Of a stretch of 55,225 bases of DNA, positions 53,750 to 55,225 are shown piece by piece. The DNA comes from Flammeovirga sp. SJP92 (GTDB lineage Bacteria > Bacteroidota > Bacteroidia > Cytophagales > Flammeovirgaceae): the NCBI RefSeq assembly GCF_001583495.1, contig NZ_LQAQ01000092.1, positions 1-55,225 of the forward strand, read 5' to 3'. The position numbers were made by a program, and so were the translations under genes. The notes beneath the pieces are model-generated. The model was not told where the DNA came from. It saw only the letters and a list, made by a program, of their open reading frames with translations, and did no database searches. The stretch's first letter is position 1; every line of letters begins with the position of its first letter.

Positions 53750-55225
53750 ATGAAACGATTTTATAATTTAGCAGTCCTTTGCTTTTTAATGATAAGTGCT
53801 TTAAACGTTCAAGCACAGCAAAAAAACTTAACATTAGAAGAATCCATCGTAGGTAGATGGTCTACTTTTTACCCTGAAAGAGTAAATGTTCAATGGCAAC
53901 CTGACGCTAAAGGCTATTACACCACTATCGAAGATAATGCTTTAGTGGCCAATTATGCTAAAAAAGACAGCAAGAAAACGCTTATTTCTTTAGAAGAAAT
54001 TCAAAACTCTAATGAAAGTTTAAAGAGTCTAAAAAGATTCCCTTACTACAAATGGGTTGCTAAAAATGCATTTATTTTCAAATTAAAAGGGCAAGTTTTT
54101 AAAACTGATATTGTCACTAAACAATCTTCTAAAGTTGGAACTTGGAATGAAGAGGGTGCAAATGTTGATTTCAGCAGTGACTATTCTAAAGCCGCCTACA
54201 CTATTGAGAATAACTTATTCTTGAATGTAAATGGCAAGGAAATTCAAATCTCTGATGAAGAAAATAAAGAAATTGTATTTGGACAAGTAGTGCATAGAAA
54301 CGAGTTTGGTGTCCACAAAGGGACTTACTGGTCTCCAAAAGGTAATGCCATTGCTTATTACAGAAATGATCAAACAATGGTGACGGATTACCCATTGGTG
54401 AATCTTGCAACAACTCCTGCTTCTGCCAACCCAATCAAATACCCAATGGCAGGGATGAAGAGTGAGGAAGTAACATTGCATGTTTATAATGTTGCAACTG
54501 GAAAAAGTATTCAAGTAAAAACGGAAGGTCCAAAGGAGCAATATTTAACGAACCTTGTTTGGAGTCCTGATGAGCAGTATATCTATATCGGTATTTTAAA
54601 CAGAGGTCAAAATCATTTGGCACTAAACCAATACAATGCTTCTAGTGGTGAGTTCATCAAAACATTATTTGAAGAAAAAGATGAGAAATACTTATCCATT
54701 ACTCACCCAATGGAGTTCCTTCCAAATAGTAATGAACAATTCATATGGAGAACGGAAAAGGATGGTTTTGAGCATGTGTACCTTTACAATACAGATGGAA
54801 AAGAATTAGCTCAATTGACAAAAGGTGATTGGGTGGTAATGGATGTGATTGGTTTTGACAAGAAAAACCAAAACCTATTTGTTTTAGGAACAGACAATAA
54901 CGGTTTAGATAGACAAGTTTATAAAGCGAATTTAAAATCGAAAAAAGTTTCAAAAATCACCAATCAAAGTGGTGTTTATAGCCAAGTACAATTTGACGCG
55001 TCAAGTAATTTGTTCTTATCTGCCTTTACAAATTTAAGTACAGCAAATAAGCAATCTATTTTTGATGTAAATGGAAAAACAATCAAAACTGTACTTGAGG
55101 CTGAAGATCCTTTTAAAGATTACAAGGTCTCTCCTATTGAACTTTCAACGATTAAAGCTGCTGATGGCACATCGATCTTAAATACAAGAATGATTAAGCC
55201 TGCAGATTTTGATCCTGCTAAAAAA
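53750..55225 (+). CDS. DPP-IV-type S9 peptidase, 5' part (runs off the window)
   Basis: ATG 53750 opens a frame of 492 codons without a stop to the window end. The signal peptide MKRFYNLAVLCFLMISALNVQAQ-like start is followed by the eight-bladed propeller domain of prolyl dipeptidyl peptidases: RWSTFYPERVNVQW near residue 36, HRNEFGVHKGTYWSPKGNAI near 182, and repeated W/Y-SPD blades. The alpha/beta-hydrolase catalytic domain (Ser-Asp-His) would lie beyond 55225. It should be a periplasmic or surface dipeptidyl peptidase cutting X-Pro peptides. Confidence 0.85.
   Translation, partial: MKRFYNLAVLCFLMISALNVQAQQKNLTLEESIVGRWSTFYPERVNVQWQPDAKGYYTTIEDNALVANYAKKDSKKTLISLEEIQNSNESLKSLKRFPYYKWVAKNAFIFKLKGQVFKTDIVTKQSSKVGTWNEEGANVDFSSDYSKAAYTIENNLFLNVNGKEIQISDEENKEIVFGQVVHRNEFGVHKGTYWSPKGNAIAYYRNDQTMVTDYPLVNLATTPASANPIKYPMAGMKSEEVTLHVYNVATGKSIQVKTEGPKEQYLTNLVWSPDEQYIYIGILNRGQNHLALNQYNASSGEFIKTLFEEKDEKYLSITHPMEFLPNSNEQFIWRTEKDGFEHVYLYNTDGKELAQLTKGDWVVMDVIGFDKKNQNLFVLGTDNNGLDRQVYKANLKSKKVSKITNQSGVYSQVQFDASSNLFLSAFTNLSTANKQSIFDVNGKTIKTVLEAEDPFKDYKVSPIELSTIKAADGTSILNTRMIKPADFDPAKK

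Noticed and set aside
54201-54953. Several minus-strand frames within the S9 peptidase gene
   Set aside because: They are shadows of the long plus-strand frame, which has a signal peptide and matches the propeller domain.

Overview
The window is AT-rich chromosomal DNA of a Bacteroidota bacterium, most likely a marine Cytophagales member of the Flammeovirga type. This rests on family content: a PUR/DUF3276 protein, a DUF4129-DUF4350-MoxR-DUF58 cluster, RlpA proteins with SPOR domains, a DPP-IV-type S9 peptidase, many small lipoproteins, TAnnTTTG-like promoter boxes and few Shine-Dalgarno sites. The species is inference. No rRNA, tRNA, CRISPR array, transposase or integrase gene was recognised.

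Region by region. 1-636 is non-coding and dense in inverted repeats. 637-5450 is an accessory block of minus-strand orphan genes for small secreted, lipoprotein or membrane proteins, partly flanked by a degenerate repeat. 5805-6994 is a two-gene unit (membrane protein plus GNAT acetyltransferase). 7196-9351 holds the anaerobic ribonucleotide reductase nrdD behind an FNR/CRP-like box and a cobalamin riboswitch. 9464-18209 is a minus-strand run: DUF898, MutS-like ATPase, class III nucleotide cyclase, MoaF-like lipoprotein, bestrophin channel, class D beta-lactamase, cupin, DUF2071 and RDD proteins. 18261-24569 is the MoxR/DUF58 cluster, whose SpoIIM-like gene is broken by an exact 95-bp tandem duplication.

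26983-32259 reads on the minus strand as hemA, a globin, a Tll0287-like haem protein, a membrane cytochrome-b-like protein, a flavin/2Fe-2S reductase and a pentahaem cytochrome c. It looks like a dedicated haem redox module, possibly for NO or O2, and is the best candidate here for an undescribed system. 33431-39887 has a Nudix hydrolase, pyrR-pyrB, hisS and an acetyl-CoA hydrolase/CoA-transferase. 40177-55225 carries a second DUF58 protein, two RlpA paralogues, a PUR protein, an AI-2E-type permease, pssA with a metallo-beta-lactamase-fold hydrolase, an FAD oxidoreductase with an orphan PAS sensor, aat, pepD, a thioredoxin-like protein and the 5' part of an S9 peptidase gene that runs off the window.

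Most operons end in clear intrinsic terminators. Where the longest open frame began with TTG/GTG or ran into a neighbour, the start was moved to the ATG that fits the signal peptide or family N-terminus; each such choice is stated in the entry.
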